A stretch of 64,000 bases of DNA from Mucilaginibacter sp. KACC 22063 (lineage in GTDB: Bacteria > Bacteroidota > Bacteroidia > Sphingobacteriales > Sphingobacteriaceae), in NCBI RefSeq assembly GCF_028736115.1, contig NZ_CP117877.1, positions 2,294,001 to 2,358,000 of the forward strand. The letters run 5' to 3'. The number at the start of each line of letters is the position of its first letter. The first letter of the stretch is position 1. Both the position numbers and the translations under genes were made by a program. The notes beneath the pieces were generated by a model. It searched no databases, was not told the origin of the DNA, and saw nothing but the letters and a program-made list of their open reading frames with translations. Shown piece after piece: positions 54,924 to 63,023 of this stretch.

Positions 54924-57053
54924 ATGCAACCCGAAAAATTTTATTACGATAACAAGATTGTACGCAACTTCGGTATTGCCACCATTGTCTGGGGTATTAT
55001 AGGCATGGCGGTAGGTCTGCTTGTTGCCATACAGTTGTACAAACCAGGGGCTAACATGGGTAACCAATACACCACGTTTGGCCGTATCCGCCCACTGCAC
55101 ACTAATGCTGTAATTTTTGCATTTGTGGGCAACGCCATATTTATGGGCGTTTATTATTCTTTACAGCGTTTGCTTAAAGCCCGCATGTTTAGTGATGTGC
55201 TTAGCAAAATCCATTTCTGGGGATGGCAGCTCATCATCATTTCGGCAGTAATCACATTGCCTTTAGGCTTAACCACCTCTCACGAATATGCAGAGCTGGA
55301 ATGGCCGATCGATATTGCCATAACGCTGATATGGGTAGTGTTTGGCGTTAATATGTTCGGCACTATTATTAAACGCCGCGAACGGCATTTGTATGTAGCC
55401 ATCTGGTTTTACATAGCCACATTTGTAACAGTTGCAGTATTACACATTGTTAACTCGTTCGAGCTGCCAATATCTGCATTTAAAAGTTACTACCTGTTTG
55501 CAGGCGTTCAGGATGCCCTTGTGCAGTGGTGGTACGGGCATAATGCAGTAGCATTTTTCCTTACAACGCCATACCTGGGCATGATGTACTACTTTTTGCC
55601 TAAAATGGCTAACAGGCCAATTTACTCTTACAAGTTAAGTATCCTGCACTTTTGGGCACTGATATTTATATATATATGGGCAGGGCCTCACCATTTGTTA
55701 TATACCACATTGCCCGGATGGGCACAATCATTAGGCGTGGTGTTTTCTATTATGCTGATTGCGCCAAGCTGGGGCGGTATGATCAATGGTTTACTTACCC
55801 TGCGCGGTGCATGGGATAAGGTGCGCGATGATGCCATTCTTAAATTTATGGTGGTTGGCTTAACCGCTTATGGTATGGCTACTTTTGAAGGCCCTATGCT
55901 TTCATTAAAGCAAGTGAACGCCATAGGCCACTTTACCGACTGGATCATTGCTCACGTACACGTAGGCGCTTTAGGCTGGAACGGCTTTTTAACATTTGCC
56001 ATCCTGTACTGGCTTATCCCGCGCATTTACCGTACTACGCTTTACTCTGCCAAACTTGCCTCATGGCATTTCTGGATAGGTACATTAGGTATCTTATTTT
56101 ACGCAATACCTATGTATTGGGCAGGCTTTACCCAAGGCTTAATGCTGAAAGAGTTTACGCAGGAAGGTATGCTGAAATATCCAAACTTTTTGGAAACCAC
56201 CATGCGTATTTTGCCTATGCACGTGATGCGTTCAATAGGCGGTACATTCTACCTGGCAGGTGTAATCATTATGGCTTATAACCTGGCAAAAACAATGGCA
56301 CAAGGCAAACTGGTTGCCAATGAAGCTGCTGAAGCTATGCCACTTGAGCCTAATTATACCAAAGAGCAGGATGGTTTCTGGCACCGCACATTGGAGCGCA
56401 AGCCTATCAAATTAATGGTATTGTCATTAGTGGTCATCCTTATCGGCACGTTTGTAGAACTGATGCCTACGCTAACCATATCATCAAACATACCGACTAT
56501 TGCCAGCGTAAAACCATATACACCGCTTGAATTGCAAGGCAGGGATATTTACATCCGCGAAGGTTGTGTGGGCTGCCATTCGCAAACGGTAAGGCCGTTC
56601 CGATCAGAAACCGAACGTTATGGCGAGTACAGCAAAGCCGGCGAGTTTGTATATGACCACCCGTTCTTGTGGGGATCTAAACGTACCGGCCCGGATCTGC
56701 AGCGTGAAGGTGGCAAATATGGTAATGCCTGGCATTATAACCACTTAATGGATCCGCGCTTAATGTCGCCGGGCAGTATCATGCCAAACTACGACTGGCT
56801 GATTACTCAAACGCTGGACACTACTACCACTGCAGCCAAGATAAATGCCATGCGCAAACTGGGCGTGCCTTATGCAAAAGGGTATGAAAAAGTGGCCAAC
56901 CATGATCTTGAACAACAGGCCAAAGGCATTGCTGATAACCTGGCTAAAGACCATATCAAGGTAAAAAGCAATAAAGAGATCGTTGCCATTATTGCTTATC
57001 TGCAACGCCTTGGAACAGATATTAAAGTAAACAAAACCGCAAATAACAACTAA
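54924..57053 (+). CDS. ccoN: cbb3-type cytochrome c oxidase, fused subunits I and II (CcoN-CcoO)
   Basis: 709 residues. The CcoN part (about 1-470) has twelve or more helices with heme and CuB ligands, including HTNAVIFAFVGNAIFMG, WWYGHNAVAFFLT, the AGPHHLLYT histidine pair and HVHVGALGWNGF. The CcoO part (about 500-709) is a helix followed by a c-type cytochrome with CVGCH at about 548 and RPFRSETERYGEYSKAGEF. In proteobacteria these are separate genes; the fusion is typical of Bacteroidota. It is the terminal oxidase used at low oxygen. It overlaps no gene but is 4 bases before the next. Confidence 0.96.
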   Translation: MQPEKFYYDNKIVRNFGIATIVWGIIGMAVGLLVAIQLYKPGANMGNQYTTFGRIRPLHTNAVIFAFVGNAIFMGVYYSLQRLLKARMFSDVLSKIHFWGWQLIIISAVITLPLGLTTSHEYAELEWPIDIAITLIWVVFGVNMFGTIIKRRERHLYVAIWFYIATFVTVAVLHIVNSFELPISAFKSYYLFAGVQDALVQWWYGHNAVAFFLTTPYLGMMYYFLPKMANRPIYSYKLSILHFWALIFIYIWAGPHHLLYTTLPGWAQSLGVVFSIMLIAPSWGGMINGLLTLRGAWDKVRDDAILKFMVVGLTAYGMATFEGPMLSLKQVNAIGHFTDWIIAHVHVGALGWNGFLTFAILYWLIPRIYRTTLYSAKLASWHFWIGTLGILFYAIPMYWAGFTQGLMLKEFTQEGMLKYPNFLETTMRILPMHVMRSIGGTFYLAGVIIMAYNLAKTMAQGKLVANEAAEAMPLEPNYTKEQDGFWHRTLERKPIKLMVLSLVVILIGTFVELMPTLTISSNIPTIASVKPYTPLELQGRDIYIREGCVGCHSQTVRPFRSETERYGEYSKAGEFVYDHPFLWGSKRTGPDLQREGGKYGNAWHYNHLMDPRLMSPGSIMPNYDWLITQTLDTTTTAAKINAMRKLGVPYAKGYEKVANHDLEQQAKGIADNLAKDHIKVKSNKEIVAIIAYLQRLGTDIKVNKTANNN

Positions 57054-57057
57054 GCAT

Positions 57058-57249
57058 ATGTTTAAGCAATTTACAGAAAATATAAACGGTAACCAGGGTT
57101 ACCTGCTTTTCTCGCTCGGTATTTTTTTGATATTCTTTATCGTAGTCACCTTTATGCTTTTCAAGTTAAGGGCGCAATATGTAGACTACATGAGCGAAAT
57201 ACCGCTTAATGATGCCATTGACGAAACCTCACAAAACGTACAACCATGA
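57058..57249 (+). CDS. Small single-helix protein, CcoQ-like
   Basis: 63 residues with one membrane helix (about 14-40: GYLLFSLGIFLIFFIVVTFM) and a short acidic tail. It sits between ccoNO and ccoP where CcoQ is found in other bacteria and overlaps ccoP by 4 bases. Sequence similarity to CcoQ is weak, so the name is positional inference. Confidence 0.75.
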   Translation: MFKQFTENINGNQGYLLFSLGIFLIFFIVVTFMLFKLRAQYVDYMSEIPLNDAIDETSQNVQP

Positions 57250-58160
57250 AAGTTATAAAATCAATATTTGTGTTGCTGTTACTTTCAAGTGCCCGGCCTG
57301 TATTAGCAAGTGACCTCATCTCAGGCGAAATGAAGGATTATATTGGCTTTGGTGCGGTTATATTATTACTGCTCACCATATTAGCGGCCATGCTGGTATT
57401 GCTTAAAGCATTTAAAGTAATGACCAAAGTAATACTTGGCCCTAAAGCTTATGCCGAAATGCAGGCTGAAGAAGCTGCTGCAAAAGCTGCTAAAAAGAAA
57501 CCGAAGGTAAGCGTGGTTGAGAAGATCCTTTCGTTAAAGCCATTGTCAGAAGAGAAATCGTTGATCATGGACCATGAGTATGATGGTATACAGGAATTGG
57601 ATAATCCTACACCGGCTTGGTTTATGGGGCTGTTTTACATTACCATTGCTTTTGGAGTTTGCTATATACTGATCTATCACGTATTTGGTTTTGGTCAGTT
57701 ACAATATGACGAGTATAAAACCGAAATGGCCGTTGCTGCAAAAGAAAAAGCTATTTACCTGGCAAAATCAGCTAACCGTGTTGATGAAAATACAGTAAAA
57801 CTGGAAACAGATGCGGCAACATTAGCAGCAGGGCAGGCTGTATTTAAACAAAGCTGCGTGCCTTGTCACGGCGACCATGCACAGGGTGTTGTAGGGCCGA
57901 ACTTAACAGACGATTACTGGCTGCACGGCGGCAAAATAAAAGATGTTTTTAAAACCATTAAATATGGTGTAACTGCTAAGGGTATGCCTACCTGGGAAAA
58001 ACAACTTTCGCCAAAGCAAATAGCTGACGTAGCCAACTATGTAAAATCGTTACATGGCACTAACCCGGCTAACGCTAAAGAGCCGCAGGGAGAGAAAGAG
58101 ACAGATGATGATGGGGTAAAAGCTGGTGCTAAAACCGCCATGCTTGCTAAAACAAAATAA
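57246..58160 (+). CDS. ccoP: cbb3 oxidase subunit III (CcoP), single-heme type
   Basis: The 304-residue protein has a cleavable or anchor helix, a TM segment (about 35-58), a charged Ala/Lys linker and an N-terminal CcoP motif (DGIQELDNPTPAWFMGLFYI, about 112-131). A second TM helix precedes a cytochrome c domain with heme motif CVPCH (Cys204), distal GVVGPNLTDDYW and Met ligand in KGMPTWEKQLSP. Proteobacterial CcoP has two heme motifs; here only one is visible. The C-terminal tail is Lys/Glu-rich. It donates electrons to CcoO/CcoN. Confidence 0.93.
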   Translation: MKVIKSIFVLLLLSSARPVLASDLISGEMKDYIGFGAVILLLLTILAAMLVLLKAFKVMTKVILGPKAYAEMQAEEAAAKAAKKKPKVSVVEKILSLKPLSEEKSLIMDHEYDGIQELDNPTPAWFMGLFYITIAFGVCYILIYHVFGFGQLQYDEYKTEMAVAAKEKAIYLAKSANRVDENTVKLETDAATLAAGQAVFKQSCVPCHGDHAQGVVGPNLTDDYWLHGGKIKDVFKTIKYGVTAKGMPTWEKQLSPKQIADVANYVKSLHGTNPANAKEPQGEKETDDDGVKAGAKTAMLAKTK

Positions 58161-58164
58161 TACC

Positions 58165-59550
58165 ATGTTAACGGCAGATATAAACCCGCAACCCAATACA
58201 ACTACCGACGGTAAACGGCGGTGGCTGTATCCGGTTGTGCGTAAAGGGAAATTATACGCTTATCGAAGCTGGTTAAGCTATGCTTACCTAGCGCTGTTCT
58301 TTGCCGGTCCGTTTATACGTGTAGGAGGAGAGCCATTACTATTATTCAACGTAATGGACCGGCACTTTGTCTTGCTTGGCCAGGTTTTCTGGCCGCAAGA
58401 CTTCTTTATTTTTGTGTTGGCTATGCTTGCCGGCATAGTATGCATAGTTTTATTTACGATAGCTTTCGGACGGATATTTTGCGGCTGGATGTGTCCGCAA
58501 ACCATTTTTATGGAAATGGTTTTCCGTAAGATTGAAATATGGATTGAAGGGGATGCTAAAAAAAGGCGCAAGTTGGACGAAGGCCCCTGGACAAGCGAAA
58601 AGATCATTAAAAAAACAACAAAGCACGTTGTTTTTATTCTGCTGTCTTTTTTAATTGCCAATACGTTTCTTGCCTACATCACAGGCAGCGAAAACCTGAT
58701 CAAAATTATTACGGAGCCTGTAAAGCTGCACTGGTCAGGATTTATCAGTATCTGGATATTTACACTGGCCTTTTATATTGTTTACAGCCAGGTGCGTGAA
58801 ATTGTGTGTACCGTGATTTGCCCTTATGGTAGATTGCAAGGCGTGCTTACAGATAAAGACACATTAAATATAGCTTACAACTATCAGCGTGGCGAGCCCC
58901 GTGGTAAGCTGTCCAAAAAAGATGATACCGTTAAAGGTGATTGTGTTGACTGCGGCTTATGTGTAGATGTTTGTCCAACTGGTATCGACATCAGGAACGG
59001 ATCACAATTAGAATGTATTAATTGTACAGCCTGTATAGATGCCTGTAACCAGGTAATGGAAAAAATTCACCGTGAGCTTAATCTTATCGGGTTTTACTCT
59101 GAAAACGTTATTAAAGAAAACAAAAAGCTGTCGTTCAATACGCGTATGAAAGCATACAGCGCCGTAATAGTGGTATTATTAGGCGTATTAAGCTGGTTTG
59201 TTTTACAACGCAGCGATATTGATGTAACGGTACTTCGCTCTGCGGGTACACTGTATCAGGAGCAGCCGGGAGGGTATGTCAGTAACTTATATAATGCTGA
59301 TGTGATTAATAAAACGAATAAAAGGCAACGCATTAATTTGGTGCCGGCAGATCCGGATGTTAAGATCAAATTTATCCAGGCTCCCGGTGTGCTTGACAAA
59401 GGTGCTTCAGTAAAGATCATGTTTTTTGTCATGATTCCGGCTAAAGGGATTCACAATCCAAAAACCGACATTCAATTAAACATTATTCAACAAAATAAAA
59501 TGCTGGCTACAGTAAACACTACGTTTATAGGGCCGGTGTATGGAGATTAA
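58165..59550 (+). CDS. ccoG: Cytochrome oxidase accessory iron-sulfur protein CcoG
   Basis: 461 residues read from ATG 58165; an upstream in-frame start at 58126 would overlap ccoP by 35 bases. N-terminal RKGKLYAYRSWLSY is followed by several TM helices. CGWMCPQTIFME carries two cysteines, and two 4Fe-4S clusters follow at about 260-300 (CVDCGLCVDVCPTGID and CINCTACIDACNQVM). The C-terminal IgG-like FixG domain follows a last helix (YSAVIVVLLGVLSWFVLQ). CcoG acts in the membrane as a copper reductase in cbb3 assembly. Confidence 0.95.
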   Translation: MLTADINPQPNTTTDGKRRWLYPVVRKGKLYAYRSWLSYAYLALFFAGPFIRVGGEPLLLFNVMDRHFVLLGQVFWPQDFFIFVLAMLAGIVCIVLFTIAFGRIFCGWMCPQTIFMEMVFRKIEIWIEGDAKKRRKLDEGPWTSEKIIKKTTKHVVFILLSFLIANTFLAYITGSENLIKIITEPVKLHWSGFISIWIFTLAFYIVYSQVREIVCTVICPYGRLQGVLTDKDTLNIAYNYQRGEPRGKLSKKDDTVKGDCVDCGLCVDVCPTGIDIRNGSQLECINCTACIDACNQVMEKIHRELNLIGFYSENVIKENKKLSFNTRMKAYSAVIVVLLGVLSWFVLQRSDIDVTVLRSAGTLYQEQPGGYVSNLYNADVINKTNKRQRINLVPADPDVKIKFIQAPGVLDKGASVKIMFFVMIPAKGIHNPKTDIQLNIIQQNKMLATVNTTFIGPVYGD

Positions 59551-59553
59551 ACA

Positions 59554-59964
59554 ATGAACTGGGGGAAAAAATTAATGATCGGCATGGCATGTTTTATGTC
59601 ATTCATCACGTGTATGGGTGTGTATATGTTTATGCAGCCAGATGATTATGATCAAAAGTATTACGAAAAGGGGCTTGCCTTTGATAAAGAATATGATAAA
59701 GAACAGCGCGCTGTAAATGAGCATATGCAGCCTACGGTAAGCATTGTAGAAAAGGATTTAAAGATCCTGTTCCATGATAATGCGAAAGGCCAGCTGCATT
59801 TTATCCGCCCGTCTGACAGGCACCTGGACAAGACCTTAATCTTTAATAACAGCCAGGTAGCGGTTCCAATAAATCAGCTTGCCAAAGGCCAGTGGCAGCT
59901 TGTTTTTGAATGGGGAAGTAATGGCAAGCAGTATTTGTATAAGCAGGAAATGTTTATTCCATGA
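59554..59964 (+). CDS. FixH/CcoH-family protein
   Basis: 136 residues, one N-terminal helix (about 5-25: LMIGMACFMSFITCMGVYMF), then YDQKYYEKGLAFDKEYDKEQ, the family's conserved segment, and an immunoglobulin-like region ending KQYLYKQEMFIP. FixH helps assemble cbb3 oxidase. It lies 3 bases after ccoG and overlaps the next gene by 4. Confidence 0.92.
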   Translation: MNWGKKLMIGMACFMSFITCMGVYMFMQPDDYDQKYYEKGLAFDKEYDKEQRAVNEHMQPTVSIVEKDLKILFHDNAKGQLHFIRPSDRHLDKTLIFNNSQVAVPINQLAKGQWQLVFEWGSNGKQYLYKQEMFIP

Positions 59965-60647
59965 GTGTTAATGAAATTGCCTTTTTTATTGGTTTGTTTG
60001 GCAGTGTGCATTGTATTGGGATGTGCGGACCCCTGGCTTTTGCAATTCCGTCAATGCAAAAAAGCATGTTATGGATGGTATGGGATAAGCTGCTTTACAA
60101 TACAGGCAGGATCATTACTTATACCACACTCGGGTTAGTTTTTGGATTATTAGGTAAACAGCTCTGGTTGGCTGGGTTGCAGCAGGGTATAAGTGTCATC
60201 AGCGGATGCTTGATCGCTTTTGCGGCAGTATCGCGTATGGCTAAACGCTCCTTTATAAAATCAGTACGTTTCAACGCATTGCTAAAGCCGTTTAACCAGT
60301 TAATCGTATATGCTATTAATCGTAAAGCTGGTCATTTGATTATTGGCATGTTAAACGGTTTATTGCCCTGTGGCTTTGTATATATGGCATTGATCGGCGC
60401 CCTAAATACCGATTCGGCAATTGCGGCAGGTAAATTTATGATGTGCTTTGGCTTTGGTACACTGCCATTAATGCTGGTTGCCACGGTGGGCAGCCAGATG
60501 TTTACACAACCATTAAGATTGCGCCTCAACAAGGTGATCCCTTATTTTATGCTTTTTCTTGGCGCCTGGTTTATCATGCGGGGCCTCAACCTAAATATAC
60601 CTTATTTAAGTCCGGATATCAGGACTGCAACTACCCTCTGTAAATGA
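59961..60647 (+). CDS. SafE/UreH-like transmembrane protein linked to cbb3 assembly
   Basis: 228 residues, about six TM helices. The first membrane segment carries FGSVHCIGMCGPLAFAIPSM (about 13-32), a conserved Cys/His motif that could bind copper; GLLPCGFVYMALIGALNTDS is the matching second half. This family (sulfite exporter TauE/SafE or DUF2189-like) is regularly found at the end of cco operons and is thought to affect oxidase assembly or copper uptake; the precise role is not known. It is the last gene of the operon. Confidence 0.88.
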   Translation: MSVNEIAFFIGLFGSVHCIGMCGPLAFAIPSMQKSMLWMVWDKLLYNTGRIITYTTLGLVFGLLGKQLWLAGLQQGISVISGCLIAFAAVSRMAKRSFIKSVRFNALLKPFNQLIVYAINRKAGHLIIGMLNGLLPCGFVYMALIGALNTDSAIAAGKFMMCFGFGTLPLMLVATVGSQMFTQPLRLRLNKVIPYFMLFLGAWFIMRGLNLNIPYLSPDIRTATTLCK

Positions 60648-60675
60648 TAAAATGTGCTTACAATCACTTTCTGGT

Positions 60676-60689
60676 TTGACTGGCGTCAT
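60676..60689 (+). promoter_or_regulatory. CRP/FNR-type palindrome upstream of a small membrane gene
   Basis: TTGAC-TGGC-GTCAT is centred about 60 bases before the start at 60743. It matches the FNR half-site TTGA and the TGAC-N4-GTCA pattern of the other sites. Confidence 0.55.
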
Positions 60690-60742
60690 GTCTCAACAGG
60701 TCATCAAACGCGATTTTTGAGTCATACAAAAAGAATAATATC

Positions 60743-61096
60743 ATGGCTACTTTAAAAACTACAATTGATGCCAACTGGGCGCATACTGATAACGCAACTA
60801 CACAGGAAATAACCTTATGGCAAAGGTACCTTGCTTATGCTGATAAACAAGCCGGTAACCGTACACTTTGGTTTTTTATCACGTTGCTGGTACATGGTGT
60901 ATTGATACTGGCCCTGCCTGCTGTGCTTATATATTACTATAATGCTCCGGTTTGGATATTAGGCATTACCATGACTTGCTTTTTTGCTAACCTGATAGCT
61001 AATATGGGCGGCGCAGGTATCCGTACCACCTTGTCTTTTTTTTATGCAAGTGTGATTATACACCTGATAATGATAGTATTAGTTCTTGCTTTTTAA
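60743..61096 (+). CDS. Small membrane protein of unknown function, likely oxygen-regulated
   Basis: 117 residues, three TM helices (about 44-62, 66-87, 98-117) after a soluble, aromatic N-terminus (ITLWQRYLAYADKQAGNRTL). Its promoter region has a CRP/FNR-type palindrome like those of ccoI and ccoN, and it lies just after the cco cluster and before a terminator. Function unknown; its place suggests a role in low-oxygen respiration. Confidence 0.75.
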   Translation: MATLKTTIDANWAHTDNATTQEITLWQRYLAYADKQAGNRTLWFFITLLVHGVLILALPAVLIYYYNAPVWILGITMTCFFANLIANMGGAGIRTTLSFFYASVIIHLIMIVLVLAF

Positions 61097-61117
61097 ATCT
61101 TTTAATTAACTATATGT

Positions 61118-61141
61118 AAAAGCGGCTATGGCCGCTTTTTT
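61118..61141 (+). terminator. Rho-independent terminator
   Basis: AAAAGCGGC-TATG-GCCGCTTTTTT, 22 bases after the stop of the small membrane gene. Confidence 0.92.
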
Positions 61142-61156
61142 ATTGCAGTACATCTT

Positions 61157-62950
61157 ATGCAAAACCACATTTTTCATATCCCGGTTCTGGGACTGGGTTA
61201 TTCTATCGATACGCCGCTCAAAGTAGCCAGGTATGGTATATCATCAGTACTTTCAATAGTTGATGATGAACTGATCGAGCGCATGCGCGAATATCATTGT
61301 AAGCAAAATGATGTTCCATTTACGCCGATCAGTAAGCAGGAAAACGACAGCCGGGCTAAGCGCATTACTGCTTATTTAAACTTTCTGGATAAACTGATTG
61401 ACGAAGACTTTAAAGCTTTTCAGTTGATGCCCTTTGAACAAGATAATGACCTTAAAAGGTATTTTGATCTACTGCCCGAATCATCTGTATTAAGGCAAGG
61501 GTATGACCTGATGCTGGAATATCCTGATGGTGAAAGAAAGAAGATATTTCAGCAGGTTTTGAAAAAAATGCTTGTAAAAGGAAGCATCGATGTAAATATC
61601 ATGGCCAAAGTTGACAAGCTGAATTTTGATGCCGAGGGCAATTTTACCGGTGAAAAACATACCGATGCCTTGTCGGCTTTGCGTGGTTTTGCTAACAGTA
61701 ATTTACAGTCATCATTGATTTTATCAGCCGGGATGAATCCTAAGCTTTACAGTTATATGGAAGAATTTGGTGATTTCTTTCCCGACGAAAAAGGGAAAAT
61801 CCGGAAAAAGATCATCTTAAAAGTAAGCGATTACCGGTCGGCATTAATACAGGCTAAATTTTTAGCTAAGAAGGGATTGTGGGTGTCCGAATTCAGGATT
61901 GAATCGGGGCTTAACTGCGGTGGCCATGCTTTTGCTACAGATGGTTTACTGCTGGGGCCAATTCTTGAGGAATTTAAGCAAAACAGGCAGCAAATGGCAG
62001 CAGAGCTATGGGAGATGTGTAAAAATGCCTTGTGGACTAAAGGGTATCAAATAGCCGAACGGCCAATACAGCGCATTACTGCGCAGGGGGGTATTGGTAC
62101 CGCGCAGGAGAATGACTTTTTAATCAATTATTATCAGCTCGACGGCACTGGTTGGGGCAGTCCGTTTCTACTGGTACCTGAAGTTACCAATGTTGACGAA
62201 AGTACATTAAACCACTTAACTGCATCGGGTAGTGATGATTATTATCTGAGCGATGCCTCGCCATTGGGTGTGCTGTTTAACAACTTTAAAAGTTCGACCA
62301 TTGAGGAAGAGCGGATGAACAGAATTGAAAAAGGCCGGCCGGGTAGTCCCTGTACAAAAAAATACCTGTGTACCAATACAGAATTTACTGAGGAACCAAT
62401 TTGTACAGCTTCCAGAAAGTATCAGCATTACAAGATCCAGGAACTTGAAAAAAGCGGCCTTGATAAAGAACAGTATACATCCGCTTTTGAGGCTGTGACA
62501 GCCAAGGTTTGCCTTTGCGAAGGTTTGTGTGCTTCTGTCTATCTTAAAAACGGTATGTTAAAGCCCAAAGAGAGCAAAGCTGTAGCTATTTGCCCCGGGC
62601 CAAACCTGGCTTACTTTAAGCGAAGCTATACGCTTGACGAGATGACTGCGCATATTTACGGTAAAATAAACCTGTTAAAAGATGTAACAAGGCCTCATGT
62701 ATTTATCAATGAACTGAATTTGTATGTGGACTACCTTAGGAAATCAGTAACGGCATGCCTGCAACAAATGGATAATAAAAAAGGAAAGCAATTACAAAAA
62801 TTCAGGCAGCAATTGCAGCAAGGCATTAATTATTATGAAGGTATTGCCAATCAGCTGGCATCTCCGTTTAATGAGTTCCATAAACAACTTATTATAGCGC
62901 AAAAACATTTAAACGCTATTGCTTGCGGTATAGAAGTATGTATAAATTAA
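61157..62950 (+). CDS. Large cysteine-rich protein of unknown function
   Basis: 597 residues with no signal peptide or TM helix. The N-terminus reads FHIPVLGLGYSIDTPLKVAR. A segment with TIM-barrel-like strand pattern (SSLILSAGM, KKIILKVSDYRSALIQAKFL, RIESGLNCGGHAFATDGLLL; about 185-265) faintly recalls FMN-dependent nitronate-monooxygenase enzymes. A cysteine cluster (about 398-478; CTKKYLC, then CLCEGLC, then AICPGP) is spaced like a metal or iron-sulfur site. The C-terminal helical region is about 500-597. I do not recognise the family; related proteins appear to occur in other Bacteroidota, but I cannot confirm that here. It stands between two terminators, convergent with hemN. Confidence 0.75.
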   Translation: MQNHIFHIPVLGLGYSIDTPLKVARYGISSVLSIVDDELIERMREYHCKQNDVPFTPISKQENDSRAKRITAYLNFLDKLIDEDFKAFQLMPFEQDNDLKRYFDLLPESSVLRQGYDLMLEYPDGERKKIFQQVLKKMLVKGSIDVNIMAKVDKLNFDAEGNFTGEKHTDALSALRGFANSNLQSSLILSAGMNPKLYSYMEEFGDFFPDEKGKIRKKIILKVSDYRSALIQAKFLAKKGLWVSEFRIESGLNCGGHAFATDGLLLGPILEEFKQNRQQMAAELWEMCKNALWTKGYQIAERPIQRITAQGGIGTAQENDFLINYYQLDGTGWGSPFLLVPEVTNVDESTLNHLTASGSDDYYLSDASPLGVLFNNFKSSTIEEERMNRIEKGRPGSPCTKKYLCTNTEFTEEPICTASRKYQHYKIQELEKSGLDKEQYTSAFEAVTAKVCLCEGLCASVYLKNGMLKPKESKAVAICPGPNLAYFKRSYTLDEMTAHIYGKINLLKDVTRPHVFINELNLYVDYLRKSVTACLQQMDNKKGKQLQKFRQQLQQGINYYEGIANQLASPFNEFHKQLIIAQKHLNAIACGIEVCIN

Positions 62951-62969
62951 GGTGAGCAATAATTACAGT

Positions 62970-63002
62970 AAAAGCCCCGATAATTTAATTATCGGGGCTT
63001 TT
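62970..63002. terminator. Bidirectional terminator between convergent genes
   Basis: AAAAGCCCCGATAATT is followed by its reverse complement, giving a perfect stem of up to 16 bp flanked by A and T runs on both strands. Confidence 0.9.
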
Positions 63003-63023
63003 ACATTTATAAACACTGTATTT

